Shown: positions 7,045-15,889 of the stretch, one piece after another
Layout of the letters: every line of letters begins with the position of its first letter
Numbering within the stretch: the stretch's first letter is position 1
Source: JAMXLO01 sp041487355
GTDB taxonomy: Bacteria > Pseudomonadota > Alphaproteobacteria > Acetobacterales > Acetobacteraceae
Assembly: GCA_041487355.1 (NCBI GenBank)
Contig: JBGPND010000027.1
Coordinates: 1-35,419 of the forward strand
Direction of reading: 5' to 3'
DNA length: 35,419 bases
Notes under the pieces: generated by a model
Seen by the model: only the letters and a program-made list of their open reading frames with translations
Told to the model about the DNA's origin: nothing
Database searches by the model: none
Position numbers and translations under genes: made by a program

Positions 7045-9300
7045 ATGAACAAGTCGCCCGCACGTGCACTGCTGGCGCGCGGTGACGGCGCGGTGGACCT
7101 GCTTGCCCGCTCTCCTGCCACCGGGGCCGGTGAGGCGCCATCATCAGGCCCGCCCGCCATCGCGCCGGACAGCCCCGACCGCTTCATCAACCGGGAGCTC
7201 TCCTGGCTCGATTTCAACCACCGGGTGGTCGAGGAGGCGGAGAACGCTCGTCATCCGCTGCTGGAGCGGGTGCGCTTCGTCTCGATCAGCGCGTCCAACC
7301 TCGACGAGTTCTACTCGGTGCGTGTCGCCGGCCTGATCGGCCAGGCGAAGGCCGGCGTCACCGCGGTCTCGCCCGACGGGCGGACGCCGGCGCAGCAGCT
7401 CGCCGAGATCAAGCTCCGCGCCGAGGCATTGCTCGCCGAGCAGCAGCGGGTCTGGCGCGAGTTGCGCGGCCTGTTGCGCGAGGCCGGCATCGAGGTCTGC
7501 GAGCCCGAGTCGCTGTCCGCCGATGACGTAAAGTGGCTGGATGCCTGGTTCATGGAGCGGGTGTTCCCGGTGCTCACGCCGCTCGCCGTCGATCCGGCGC
7601 ATCCGTTCCCGTTCATCCCCAACATGGGCCTCGTGATGGCCCTCCTGCTGCTCCGCGAGGAGGATGGCCAGGGCATGCGCGCCCTGCTGCCGCTGCCGAG
7701 CCAGGTCGAGCGGTTCATCCGGCTGCCGGGCGCAATCGGCGAGCCGATCCGCTTCGTGATGCTCGAGGACCTGCTCGACCTGTTCCTCGACCGGATGTTC
7801 CCGGGCTTCCGCGTGACCGGACAGGGGACGTTCCGCCTGATCCGCGATACCGACGTCGAGTTCGAGGAAGAGGCGGAAGATTTGGTTCGCTCTTACGAGA
7901 GTGCGCTGAAGCGTCGCCGTCGCGGCGTTGTCATCCATCTTGGCATGTGCGCCAGCATGCCTGAGGAGCTGCGTGCCCTGGTCGCGGCCGAGCTCGGCGC
8001 GAGCCCCGACGAGACGCACATCGCCAACGGCATCCTCGGCGTCGCGGACCTGCGCCAGCTCATCGTGGACGATCGGCCGGACCTGCTGTTTCCGCCATAT
8101 ACGCCGCGCTTTCCCGAGCGCATCCGCGACTTCGGCGGCGACTGCTTCGCGGCGATCCGGGCGAAGGACATCATCGTCCACCACCCGTTCGAGAGCTTCG
8201 ACGTGGTGGTGCAGTTCCTCCGCCAGGCCGCGCAGGATCCCAATGTCATCGCGGTGAAGCAGACACTGTATCGCACCAGCCGCGACAGCCCGATCGTCAA
8301 GGCGTTGATCGAAGCCGCGGAGGCGGGAAAATTCGTCACCGCGGTGGTGGAACTGCGGGCGCGCTTCGATGAGGAGATGAACATCCGCCTGGCGCGAACG
8401 CTAGAAGCCGCCGGCGTGCAGGTTGTCTACGGGTTCGCGGAGCTGAAGACGCATGCCAAGCTGTCGCTCGTCGTGCGGCGCGAGGGCACCGGCGTGCGCT
8501 CCTATGCGCATTTCGGCACCGGCAACTACCATCCGATCACCGCGCGCATCTACACCGACCTGTCGTTCTTCACCACCGATCCCGACCTGACGCGCGACGC
8601 CGCAAGGCTGTTCAACTACATGACCGGCTATGCGCGGCCCGAGTTGATGGACGCCCTGGCGTTCAGCCCGCTGACGATGCGCACCGTGCTCGCCGACCTG
8701 ATCAAGCGGGAGATCGCCTTTGCCCATGCCGGCAAGCCAGCCGGCATCTGGTTGAAGCTGAACGCGCTGGTCGACGAGACGCTGATCGACCTGTTGTACG
8801 AGGCGTCCCGCGCCGGCGTGAAGGTCATGGGCGTGGTGCGCGGCATATGCTGCCTGCGGCCTGGCGTCCCCGGCCTGTCGGAGAACATCCGCATCAAGTC
8901 CATTGTCGGACGGTTTCTAGAGCACAGCCGCATCTGCGTGTTCGGTAACGGCCACCCGCTGCCCAGCCCGCATGCGCGTATCTATATCAGCTCAGCCGAC
9001 TGGATGGTGCGCAACATGGACTGGCGCGTGGAAACGCTGGTGCCGATCTACAATCCGACCGTGCATGCGCAGGTGCTGGACCAGATCATGGTGGTGAACC
9101 TCAAGGATTCGATGCAGTCCTGGGAGCTGCGTGGCGACGGTTCCTGGCGACGTGTTGCGCCTGGCAAGAAGCCGGTGTCCGCACACGATTACTTTATGAC
9201 CAACCCGTCACTCTCCGGCCGAGGCTCGGCGTTGCACGGACCGGCGATTGCCTCGCCGCTTGCCAATCACCGCCGCCCCGACCGGGTCAACCAGGACTGA
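7045..9300 (+). CDS. ppk: Polyphosphate kinase 1
   Basis: Polymerises the gamma-phosphate of ATP into inorganic polyphosphate through a phospho-histidine. All four PPK1 domains are present: FINRELSWLDFN opens the N domain near residue 47, a middle domain follows, and the PLD-like catalytic halves hold His470 (ELKTHAKLS) and His489 (SYAHFGTGNYH). Their 19-residue spacing equals that of E. coli His435/His454. The ATG at 7045 is preferred to the GTG at 7039 because it is better spaced from a GTAGGA ribosome-binding site. An N-terminal extension of about 40 low-complexity residues precedes the first domain. The gene is followed 4 bases later by ppx, the opposing enzyme. Confidence 0.97.
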   Translation: MNKSPARALLARGDGAVDLLARSPATGAGEAPSSGPPAIAPDSPDRFINRELSWLDFNHRVVEEAENARHPLLERVRFVSISASNLDEFYSVRVAGLIGQAKAGVTAVSPDGRTPAQQLAEIKLRAEALLAEQQRVWRELRGLLREAGIEVCEPESLSADDVKWLDAWFMERVFPVLTPLAVDPAHPFPFIPNMGLVMALLLLREEDGQGMRALLPLPSQVERFIRLPGAIGEPIRFVMLEDLLDLFLDRMFPGFRVTGQGTFRLIRDTDVEFEEEAEDLVRSYESALKRRRRGVVIHLGMCASMPEELRALVAAELGASPDETHIANGILGVADLRQLIVDDRPDLLFPPYTPRFPERIRDFGGDCFAAIRAKDIIVHHPFESFDVVVQFLRQAAQDPNVIAVKQTLYRTSRDSPIVKALIEAAEAGKFVTAVVELRARFDEEMNIRLARTLEAAGVQVVYGFAELKTHAKLSLVVRREGTGVRSYAHFGTGNYHPITARIYTDLSFFTTDPDLTRDAARLFNYMTGYARPELMDALAFSPLTMRTVLADLIKREIAFAHAGKPAGIWLKLNALVDETLIDLLYEASRAGVKVMGVVRGICCLRPGVPGLSENIRIKSIVGRFLEHSRICVFGNGHPLPSPHARIYISSADWMVRNMDWRVETLVPIYNPTVHAQVLDQIMVVNLKDSMQSWELRGDGSWRRVAPGKKPVSAHDYFMTNPSLSGRGSALHGPAIASPLANHRRPDRVNQD

Positions 9301-9304
9301 CCGC

Positions 9305-10810
9305 ATGCCGTACCAGCCGCCTGCCGACGCGCCACGCTGTGCGGTGGTCGATCTTGGATCGAACTCGGTCCGCCTCGTCGTCTACGAGGGGCACTGCCGC
9401 AATCCGGTGGCGATCTTCAACGAGAAGGCGGTGCTGCGGCTTGGCCGCGGGCTGCAGACCACCGGGCGGCTGAACGAGGAAGGGATGGGTCAGGCGCTCA
9501 CCGTGATGCACCGCTACCACGCGGTGGCGCGGGCGATGGGCGCACATCCGTTCGAAGTGCTGGCCACCGCAGCGGTGCGCGACGCCAGAAACGGGCCGGA
9601 CTTTGTCGCCCGGCTGCAATCCCGCATACCCGACGTGCCGATCCGCGTTCTGTCGGGCCTGGAGGAGGCGGAATACTCCGCGATGGGCGTGCTGTGCGGC
9701 ATCCCGTCCGCGGATGGCATCCTGGCCGATATCGGCGGCGGATCGCTCGAACTCGTGCGGCTCGACAAGGGAACGCGCGGCGCGTCGCATACGCTGAGCC
9801 TCGGTGCGATCAGGCTGGCGGAACGGGCCGGCGGCGACCCGGTGCGCGCGCGGGCGATCGCCGATGCCGATCTTGCCACGGTGCCGTGGCTCGCCGAGGG
9901 GGCGAACCGCGACCTCTACCTGGTGGGCGGCGCTTGGCGTGCTCTGGCGCGCATCCACATGGCGCAGACCGGCTACCCGCTGCAGATGGTGCATCACTAC
10001 ACGATCGGCCGCGAGGAGGCGCGCGACCTGACCGGCGTGATAGCGGGCGCCGGACGCCGCGCGCTCGAGCGTCTGCCGGGGTTGTCGCGCCGGCGCATCG
10101 ACGATCTGCCGTTTGCCGCCGTGACATTGCGTCGCGTGCTGCGTGCGACCGGCGTGCGGCGCGTGGTGTTCAGCGCCAGCGGCCTGCGCGAGGGCTGGTT
10201 CATGCAGCGCATGCCGGAGGAGATCAGCGCTCAGGACCCGCTGCTTGCCGCGGGGCGCGAACTCGCCGGGCGGCTCGGGCGTGATCCCGCTCTGCCGCCT
10301 GCCTTGCTCGCCTGGACCGATCCGTTGTTTCCGCAGGAAGCGGCGGAGGCGCGCCGCCTGCGCGAGGCGGCATGCTGGATGTCCGATATCGGCAGCCACG
10401 ACCATCCGGAGTTCCGTGCCGAGCAGGCTTTCCTGCGCGTGCTGCGCCAGCCCGGCATCGGGTTGGACCATCACGCACGCGCGTTCCTCGCGCTGGCGAT
10501 CGCGATGCGGTACGAGGTGGATACTGATGCGATGTTCCTGCGCCCGGCACGGTTGCTGCTGGATGTGTCCAGCACCCATCGGGCGGAGGTGCTCGGCGTC
10601 GCATTGCGCCTTGCCTATACGCTGTCCGCGGGCACGCCGGACCTGCTGACCGGCACGGGTCTGCGGCTGTCGGGCAGCCGCCTGATCCTGCGCCTGGAGG
10701 AGGATAGCGGCGTGTTCGCCGGCGAGAGCGTGATGCGCCGGCTCGACCGGCTGGCGCAGGCGGTGGGCCTGGATGCCGCGACGGAAACGGCGCGGGAACG
10801 CGCGGCGTGA
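9305..10810 (+). CDS. ppx: Exopolyphosphatase (Ppx/GppA family)
   Basis: A 501-residue member of the Ppx/GppA branch of the ASKHA fold, which removes terminal phosphate from polyphosphate or, in GppA, hydrolyses pppGpp. Visible signatures are AVVDLGSNSVRLVVYEG (phosphate 1 loop, about residue 13), LATAAVRDARNGPDF, GLEEAEYSAMGV and the second phosphate loop LADIGGGSLELV. The C-terminal third has the helical HD-like extension (HDHPEFRAEQAFL) seen in longer Ppx proteins. The ATG at 9305 lies 4 bases after the ppk stop; a longer in-frame start at 9248 would lie inside ppk and is unlikely. Tandem position with ppk favours exopolyphosphatase over GppA. Confidence 0.94.
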   Translation: MPYQPPADAPRCAVVDLGSNSVRLVVYEGHCRNPVAIFNEKAVLRLGRGLQTTGRLNEEGMGQALTVMHRYHAVARAMGAHPFEVLATAAVRDARNGPDFVARLQSRIPDVPIRVLSGLEEAEYSAMGVLCGIPSADGILADIGGGSLELVRLDKGTRGASHTLSLGAIRLAERAGGDPVRARAIADADLATVPWLAEGANRDLYLVGGAWRALARIHMAQTGYPLQMVHHYTIGREEARDLTGVIAGAGRRALERLPGLSRRRIDDLPFAAVTLRRVLRATGVRRVVFSASGLREGWFMQRMPEEISAQDPLLAAGRELAGRLGRDPALPPALLAWTDPLFPQEAAEARRLREAACWMSDIGSHDHPEFRAEQAFLRVLRQPGIGLDHHARAFLALAIAMRYEVDTDAMFLRPARLLLDVSSTHRAEVLGVALRLAYTLSAGTPDLLTGTGLRLSGSRLILRLEEDSGVFAGESVMRRLDRLAQAVGLDAATETARERAA

Positions 10811-10820
10811 CAGCGATCCA

Positions 10821-11261
10821 ATGATACGGGCTGCCACGGCGGCTGATGCCGAGCCGGTGCGCAGCGTCGTCGACGCGGCATACGGTCATTACATCGCGCG
10901 CATCGGCAAGCCGCCCGGGCCGATGCTGGACGATTACGCGAAGCGTATTGCCGACCAGCAGACCTGGGTGCTGGTGGACAACGGCCGGATCGTCGGGATC
11001 CTTGTGCTCGAGCAGAGACCGCTTGGATTGCTGCTCGACAATATCGCCGTGCTGCCCGACAGCCAGGGGAAGGGGTTCGGCCGCGCGCTGATCGGGTTCG
11101 CCGAAGCCGAGGCGCGCCGGCGCGGCTTCGACGAAATCCATCTCTACACGCACGCATTGATGAGCGAGAACATCGCGCTCTATCGGCGCGTCGGTTTCGT
11201 CGAGACGCATCGGGTGAACGAAAAGGGCTACGACCGGGTCTACATGACCAGGCGCCTGTGA
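10821..11261 (+). CDS. GNAT family N-acetyltransferase
   Basis: A 146-residue single-domain acetyltransferase of the GNAT fold. It begins MIRAATAADAEPV, as is common in RimI-like GNATs. The acetyl-CoA-binding loop is at 79-91 (PDSQGKGFGRALI, the Q-x2-G-x-G/A pattern), and motif B is ENIALYRRVGFVET near residues 117-130. The substrate could be a small amine, an antibiotic or a protein N-terminus; nothing in the sequence decides. It starts 10 bases after ppx on the same strand and may be its last co-transcribed gene. The ATG at 10821 gives the normal family length; an earlier in-frame start lies inside ppx. Confidence 0.9.
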   Translation: MIRAATAADAEPVRSVVDAAYGHYIARIGKPPGPMLDDYAKRIADQQTWVLVDNGRIVGILVLEQRPLGLLLDNIAVLPDSQGKGFGRALIGFAEAEARRRGFDEIHLYTHALMSENIALYRRVGFVETHRVNEKGYDRVYMTRRL

Positions 11262-11388
11262 ACAGGGCGGAATCCGTGGCCACGCCGGCAGCGTGGCGCG
11301 CGGCCGAGGCAGTGGGGCATGATCGAGTGGCCGCCTCCCGCGTTGCCCCTTGGCCTTTTGCTGAGGATCGGCTATCGGCGGGGCATCC

Positions 11389-12255
11389 ATGAACCATGTC
11401 ATGCAAAGTCGCCTGCCCCCCCTCGAACGGGCGAACGTGCTCGATCTCAAGGGGGACATGTCGCTGGCAGCCGGAAATCGGCTGGCGATGCGCGACTTAG
11501 CCGATGGGCTGCGCCTGTGGCACCTCGCCTGGACGCTCGGCTGGCTGGATATCCGCCTGCGCTATCGCGGCTCGATCCTCGGGCCGTTCTGGCTCACGCT
11601 ATCGACTGCGGTGATGGTGGGATCACTCGGTTTTCTCTACTCCACCCTGTTCCATACGGACGTGCACGAATATCTGCCGTTCCTGGCCTTGTCTCAGGTG
11701 TTGTGGACCTTCCTCAACACGCTGGTGATGGAGGCATGCACCTGCTTCACTTCGGCGGAAGGCATGATCCGCGCGGTTCGCATGCCACTCTCGCTGCACG
11801 CGTTGCGTCTGCTGGTCCGCAACGTGCTGGTGCTGGCGCACAACGTCGTCGTGATCGTGGGGGTGGATATCATCTTTTCGGTCTGGCCGGGGTGGCATGC
11901 GATACTGGCGCTGCCAGGTTTCGCGATATGGGGCGTCGATGCAGTGGCGGTGGCCCTGCTTCTGGGGGCGTTCTGCGCGCGTTTCCGCGATATCGGACCG
12001 ATTGTCGGCAGCGTGATGATGATTGCCTTCTTCCTGACGCCGGTGATCTGGCAGCCGGAGCAGCTCGGGCCGAACGCGGTGCTGCTGCCGTTCAATCCGT
12101 TCTATGCGCTGCTCGAGATTGTGCGTGCTCCTTTGCTCGGGCACACGCCGTCGGTTGATACCTGGCTCGCAGCCATGCTCTACAGCGTTGCCTTGTGCGG
12201 CGTGTCCTGGGCACTGTTCGTGCGGGCACGCGGCCGCGTGGCGTTCTGGATCTAG
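11389..12255 (+). CDS. ABC-2 type polysaccharide export permease (Wzm/KpsM-like)
   Basis: A 288-residue inner-membrane protein that would form the channel exporting a lipid-linked or capsular polysaccharide. After a cytoplasmic N-terminus it has the ABC-2 exporter motif RYRGSILGPFWLT (59-70). About six membrane helices follow (roughly 64-88, 96-115, 143-163, 172-193, 206-222, 260-278), along with ARFRDIG (197-203) and the pre-terminal NPFYALLEIVRAPLLG typical of O-antigen and capsule exporters. A GGCGGGG ribosome-binding site precedes the ATG. The gene follows a 127-base gap and begins the glycan locus. Its ATPase partner starts 2 bases after its stop, so the pair is almost certainly one transporter. 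Confidence 0.9.
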   Translation: MNHVMQSRLPPLERANVLDLKGDMSLAAGNRLAMRDLADGLRLWHLAWTLGWLDIRLRYRGSILGPFWLTLSTAVMVGSLGFLYSTLFHTDVHEYLPFLALSQVLWTFLNTLVMEACTCFTSAEGMIRAVRMPLSLHALRLLVRNVLVLAHNVVVIVGVDIIFSVWPGWHAILALPGFAIWGVDAVAVALLLGAFCARFRDIGPIVGSVMMIAFFLTPVIWQPEQLGPNAVLLPFNPFYALLEIVRAPLLGHTPSVDTWLAAMLYSVALCGVSWALFVRARGRVAFWI

Positions 12256-12257
12256 CC

Positions 12258-13037
12258 ATGGTTCGCGACGCGCGTATCAGCATCGCCGGTGTATCGGTAT
12301 ATTTCCCACTGTATCACGGCAACAGCCGCAGTCTGAAAAAGACGGTGGTGGCGGCTGCATCCGGCCGACTCGGCCAGGACAAGCAGTCACGTGTTGTGGT
12401 GGAGGCGCTGCGGGACATCTCGTTCACTCTCACCAGTGGTGACCGGCTGGGGTTGATCGGTGCGAACGGCGCGGGCAAGACGACCCTGCTGCGTACTCTC
12501 GCGGGCATCTATGAGCCGGTGATGGGGCGGGTGCGGGTGCAAGGGAGCCTGAGCGCGCTGCTCGATACCAGCCTTGGGATGAACATCGACTGCACCGGCC
12601 GCGAGAACATCATGCTGCGCGGCCTCTATAACGGTCTGTCCCGCTCCGATCTGCCACGCCTGCAAGAGGATGTCGCCGAGTTTGCCGGGCTGGGCGACTT
12701 CATCGACCTGCCGCTGCGGACCTACTCGTCCGGCATGATGGTGCGGCTGGGGTTTGCCATGGCTACCGCGATCCGGCCGCAGATTCTGCTGATGGACGAA
12801 TGGTTCCTCGCCGGTGACGCCGAGTTCATGGAGCGCGCGCAGAAAAGGCTGGAGGACATGGTGCGCGGCGCCGAAATCCTGGTGCTGTCGACGCATCAGA
12901 CCGCCGTGGTGCAGGACTGGTGCACACGCGTGCTGTGGCTCGATCAGGGGCGCATCCGGGAGGACGGCGCGCCCGAGACGGTGTTGGCGAGCTATCTGGG
13001 GCACCCGGTACGGCCGAAGGAAGCCGTGCAGGGCTGA
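12258..13037 (+). CDS. ABC transporter ATP-binding protein for polysaccharide export (Wzt/KpsT-like)
   Basis: A 259-residue nucleotide-binding subunit. Walker A GANGAGKT is at 68-75, the ABC signature YSSGMMVRL at 156-164 and Walker B ILLMDEW at 176-182. The linker FIDLPLRTYSSGM and the run EWFLAGDAEFMERA are typical of the Wzt/KpsT/TagH family. The first 45 residues contain YFPLYHGNSRSLKK, also characteristic. The protein ends soon after the ATPase domain, so it lacks the C-terminal carbohydrate-recognition domain found in O9/O9a-type Wzt. Chain termination by methyl-cap recognition is therefore not expected in this subunit. It lies 2 bases downstream of its permease and converges on the next gene with a 16-base gap. 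Confidence 0.93.
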   Translation: MVRDARISIAGVSVYFPLYHGNSRSLKKTVVAAASGRLGQDKQSRVVVEALRDISFTLTSGDRLGLIGANGAGKTTLLRTLAGIYEPVMGRVRVQGSLSALLDTSLGMNIDCTGRENIMLRGLYNGLSRSDLPRLQEDVAEFAGLGDFIDLPLRTYSSGMMVRLGFAMATAIRPQILLMDEWFLAGDAEFMERAQKRLEDMVRGAEILVLSTHQTAVVQDWCTRVLWLDQGRIREDGAPETVLASYLGHPVRPKEAVQG

Positions 13038-13053
13038 CGGCGGGACGACCGCG

Positions 13054-14058
13054 CTATCCGGCAGCGAATATTCCCAGGATCTTGTAGCCAAGCTGCAGCG
13101 CATGCAGCCTGTCGGCGTTCAGTGCTGCGCCGGTCGCGTCGGGGCGCAGCCGCCGAATGCAATCTTCGATCGCCGCGTCCCCGAAGACCGCGATGCGGTC
13201 CATCTCGCTGATCACTGTTTCGACCAACAGCGGACTGAATCCCTCAGCCTCCGCCATGCGGGTCAGCGTAACCGGCGTGAAGTAGGTCCAGTGGCCGGGG
13301 CAGACTGTCGAGCTGGCAGCCCCTTCCAGCCGAACCAGCAGACTGTCCCAGTTGGGCACCTGCAGAAGAAGCCGCCCGCCCGGTGCCAGATGATCGCGCA
13401 GAACGCGCAGGAAGTCGCGCGGCGTGGCGAAGTGCTCGAGTACGTCGAGTGCGGCGACCACCTCGAAATGCCCCGTGCCTTGCGGTAGGTCCCGCGGGAA
13501 ATAACCCTCGGTCACGTTCGCGCCGCGCTCACGCGCCACAGCGGCGGCGGCAGCGCCCGGTTCTACGCCAAGAGCGCTCCACCCGCGCTTCATCGCTTCG
13601 ACCAGCAGCGTTCCTGTGCCGCAGCCGACTTCAAGCAGTGATCCCGTGGTGGCGCCGGTGGCGTGGAGCCGGTCGAGATAGTATTGCGCGCGTGCCGTCT
13701 CCAGCTCGAGATACGGTCCCGAACATCGCAAGCGCATCGCTGCGATGTCGAGCTCGGAGGCACGGTAGCGGTCGGCATCGACCGCCTCATTCATCACCTG
13801 GCGTGAATAGGTGAGCCCGCAGCGCGGGCATTCGATCAGATCGAGCCCGTGCGCTTGCAGAACGGGGGGTACGCCGGACGCAGGTGCATCGCAGCCGGGG
13901 CAGTCGCGTTCGCGATATTCGGTGGATGCGGTCGGCGCCGCGGCAGCAATGACAGCGCGTTCCTGCTTGCGAAATCGGGCATAGGTATCGGCCAGCCGAT
14001 CCCGCATGCCATGGATAAGCGCCGCATCGAAGCGGCTACGCGGATCGGCCTGGCTCAT
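13054..14058 (-). CDS. Zinc-ribbon class I SAM-dependent methyltransferase
   Basis: A 334-residue cytosolic methyltransferase. An N-terminal zinc ribbon uses Cys53/Cys56 (CPGC) and Cys77/Cys80 (CPRC), followed by a helical linker. The Rossmann-fold domain has SAM motif I LLEVGCGTGTLL at 141-152, the acidic EP of motif II (GVEPGA) and motif IV VVAALDVLEHF. Such proteins are frequent in O-antigen and exopolysaccharide clusters, where they methylate sugars; the acceptor and atom methylated are unknown. The ATG overlaps the stop of the upstream glycosyltransferase gene by 4 bases (ATGA), so the two are co-translated. Last gene of a three-gene minus-strand operon. Confidence 0.88.
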   Translation of the reverse strand: MSQADPRSRFDAALIHGMRDRLADTYARFRKQERAVIAAAAPTASTEYRERDCPGCDAPASGVPPVLQAHGLDLIECPRCGLTYSRQVMNEAVDADRYRASELDIAAMRLRCSGPYLELETARAQYYLDRLHATGATTGSLLEVGCGTGTLLVEAMKRGWSALGVEPGAAAAAVARERGANVTEGYFPRDLPQGTGHFEVVAALDVLEHFATPRDFLRVLRDHLAPGGRLLLQVPNWDSLLVRLEGAASSTVCPGHWTYFTPVTLTRMAEAEGFSPLLVETVISEMDRIAVFGDAAIEDCIRRLRPDATGAALNADRLHALQLGYKILGIFAAG

Positions 14059-15638
14059 GATCCAGGCCCACCAAGACGGCGTAGCCGCCGGACCACTCCA
14101 CTTGCACGGCCCAACAGAGAACTGGTGGCCGATGGGCGCATCCGGGCCTGATCCACGGCAATTGTCAGGTCAGCGGCGAGCCGCCGTGCGAACTCGGTCG
14201 GATCCCCCCATTGTCTGGCCAACATCAGGCTTGCAGCGCACGCGACATCGTAGGCCGCCTTGTCCTCCAGCAGTCGCACTGTGCATGCGACGAAGCCGTC
14301 CCAGTCCTGTGCGACCAGAGCCGTGTCACGCTGTTTTTCCATCGCGGGCATCTCGCTGCTGCGCAGCGTTACCACTGGACGTCCCTTCGCGATCGTCGCA
14401 CGGCATGATTCGCCGCCCTGCAATGGCCAGGTGTCGAGAAAAATGTCGAGCAGCCGGTCCCAGGTATGTCCAGGCACGTAGCGTGCCTCAACATGGATTC
14501 GGTTGCCAACCGGGCTGTTGGCGGCGAACGCCCGGATCAGGGCCGGATCGCCGGTTCCTCCGGTGACGAACGCCGCATCGGGACAGCGCAGCAGAATGCG
14601 TTCCACGGCTTTCAGGTAGGGCTCCGTGATCTTCACCAGCCGGCCGTAGCAGCCGATCAGGCGATGGTTCCGTGGCAATGCCGCCCGCTCGCGCTCGAGC
14701 TCCACTGCGTCCTGCGGTGGGTCGAGCGCCGCCAGATCCCAGGGGCACAGGAAGTCAAAAATCGCCGCGTCCCCCCACCCGGCGATTGCCGGATCGATCC
14801 CGAAGCTGTTGAACACAGCATCGAGATTCCGCACCGGCCAGGCGGGCATGCCAGCCTGGAGCAGAATTTGCACTGGGGCGATCCTTCGCGAGAACAGCGC
14901 GGTCGGAATCGCGTTGTTCATATCCGAGATCACGATGGTCGGCTGATCGCGCCTGGCACGCTGCTCGATTGCAGCAATCATCGCCGAGTGCGTGCCCGCG
15001 GCAAGATGGTGGCAGACAGCCCCTTGTTCGCGCAGTACGCTGAGGAATCCCTCGCCTGCGAATCGCCACGCATAGACCAGCAGGTCGAAACCCGACTGCT
15101 GTCGCAGCAGGGCAGGCGCCACGTGGCGCAACGCAACGCTCATCGGATCGCCTGCGTCGGCGAACATGGCGAGCCAGGCGACACGGATCCGCTGCCCCGG
15201 CGATGGCAAGACCTGTTGCGGCCACCGTGCACGAGTACGCGCAAATCCGGCTGCTGCCTTTCGCATGACCGGAAGGGTACGCACACACTGTTCGATACTG
15301 CTGCCGTTGAAGCACCAGACAAGGAAAAAGAAGAAGTCGAACAGCTCACACAATACATCAAGGTCGGGTTGATCAATGCTGTTCCATCGGGTGATCGCCA
15401 CACTCAATGGTTCATACAGCGTGACGGCGCGGGGATCCCATTTCCAGTAATAATAGGCAAAGGCGTGAGCCAGACCGGCGCGGTAGGCAGCCAGGTCCGG
15501 CACATCGGCGGGCTCGAGATCGAGCAATGCCGTCAGGTCACGTGCGAACGGTGCATGGTCTGCCAATACGGCATCACCGCCCTGGCGCTGGATGGCAGCG
15601 ATCAGTTCAGTTGCCGAGCGTGCGACAGCGGAAGTCAC
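14055..15638 (-). CDS. SPINDLY/OGT-like (GT41-type) glycosyltransferase
   Basis: A 527-residue protein with a helical N-terminal part of about 170 residues and a C-terminal GT-B catalytic region. The latter begins RIRVAWLAMFADAGDPMS. It contains IGCYGRLVKITEPYLKAVERIL and the donor-binding stretch DIFLDTWPLQGGESCRATIAKG, which matches the DTxP...GG...GxPVVT logic of SPINDLY/O-GlcNAc-transferase and HMW1C-like enzymes. Unlike classical members I see no clear TPR array. The GTG at 15638 is chosen because it overlaps the upstream stop by 4 bases (GTGA); the frame stays open to 16079, but that stretch shadows neighbouring genes. The acceptor could be a protein or a growing glycan. Confidence 0.78.
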   Translation of the reverse strand: MTSAVARSATELIAAIQRQGGDAVLADHAPFARDLTALLDLEPADVPDLAAYRAGLAHAFAYYYWKWDPRAVTLYEPLSVAITRWNSIDQPDLDVLCELFDFFFFLVWCFNGSSIEQCVRTLPVMRKAAAGFARTRARWPQQVLPSPGQRIRVAWLAMFADAGDPMSVALRHVAPALLRQQSGFDLLVYAWRFAGEGFLSVLREQGAVCHHLAAGTHSAMIAAIEQRARRDQPTIVISDMNNAIPTALFSRRIAPVQILLQAGMPAWPVRNLDAVFNSFGIDPAIAGWGDAAIFDFLCPWDLAALDPPQDAVELERERAALPRNHRLIGCYGRLVKITEPYLKAVERILLRCPDAAFVTGGTGDPALIRAFAANSPVGNRIHVEARYVPGHTWDRLLDIFLDTWPLQGGESCRATIAKGRPVVTLRSSEMPAMEKQRDTALVAQDWDGFVACTVRLLEDKAAYDVACAASLMLARQWGDPTEFARRLAADLTIAVDQARMRPSATSSLLGRASGVVRRLRRLGGPGS

Positions 15639-15859
15639 CGATAATACGCCAGGTCGCGCCGTTCGCTGTCGGTCAGCGGCTCCGCGGCGAGGTCCGCGAA
15701 GTATGGCATGCCGTCGCGAATCGTGTATGACCGACCCTGTCGACCGGGCGCCTTCAGCTCCCCGCTGACAATCTCCCCGCCATCCGTCAACTCCGGGACG
15801 GCGGTGAGGATCCCGCCGCTGTGCGGGCAACGGTAGATTGCACTGCTTTCGATCCGCAC
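15635..15859 (-). CDS. Small Trm112-like protein with degenerate cysteines
   Basis: A 74-residue protein resembling a Trm112/YcaR zinc-knuckle fold: IYRCPHSGGILT near residue 9, GELKAPGRQGRSY near 36 and the typical RDGMPYF end of the domain. Where a true member has CPxC and CxxCGR, only the first cysteine remains, so zinc binding is doubtful. Trm112-like domains usually activate or precede a methyltransferase, but here the domain stands alone, coupled by a GTGA overlap to the glycosyltransferase gene. The GTG at 15859 has a GGAG ribosome-binding site 7 bases upstream; GTG at 15874 is possible. First gene of the minus-strand operon; specific function unknown. Confidence 0.68.
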   Translation of the reverse strand: MRIESSAIYRCPHSGGILTAVPELTDGGEIVSGELKAPGRQGRSYTIRDGMPYFADLAAEPLTDSERRDLAYYR

Positions 15860-15889
15860 GATCCAGCTCCACACACTGATCGGCCCGGC

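Noticed and set aside
9287..10837. 516-codon minus-strand open frame opposite ppx
   Set aside because: Composition is His/Arg/Gln-rich with no domain, and it is exactly antisense to ppx, which has all its phosphate-loop motifs.
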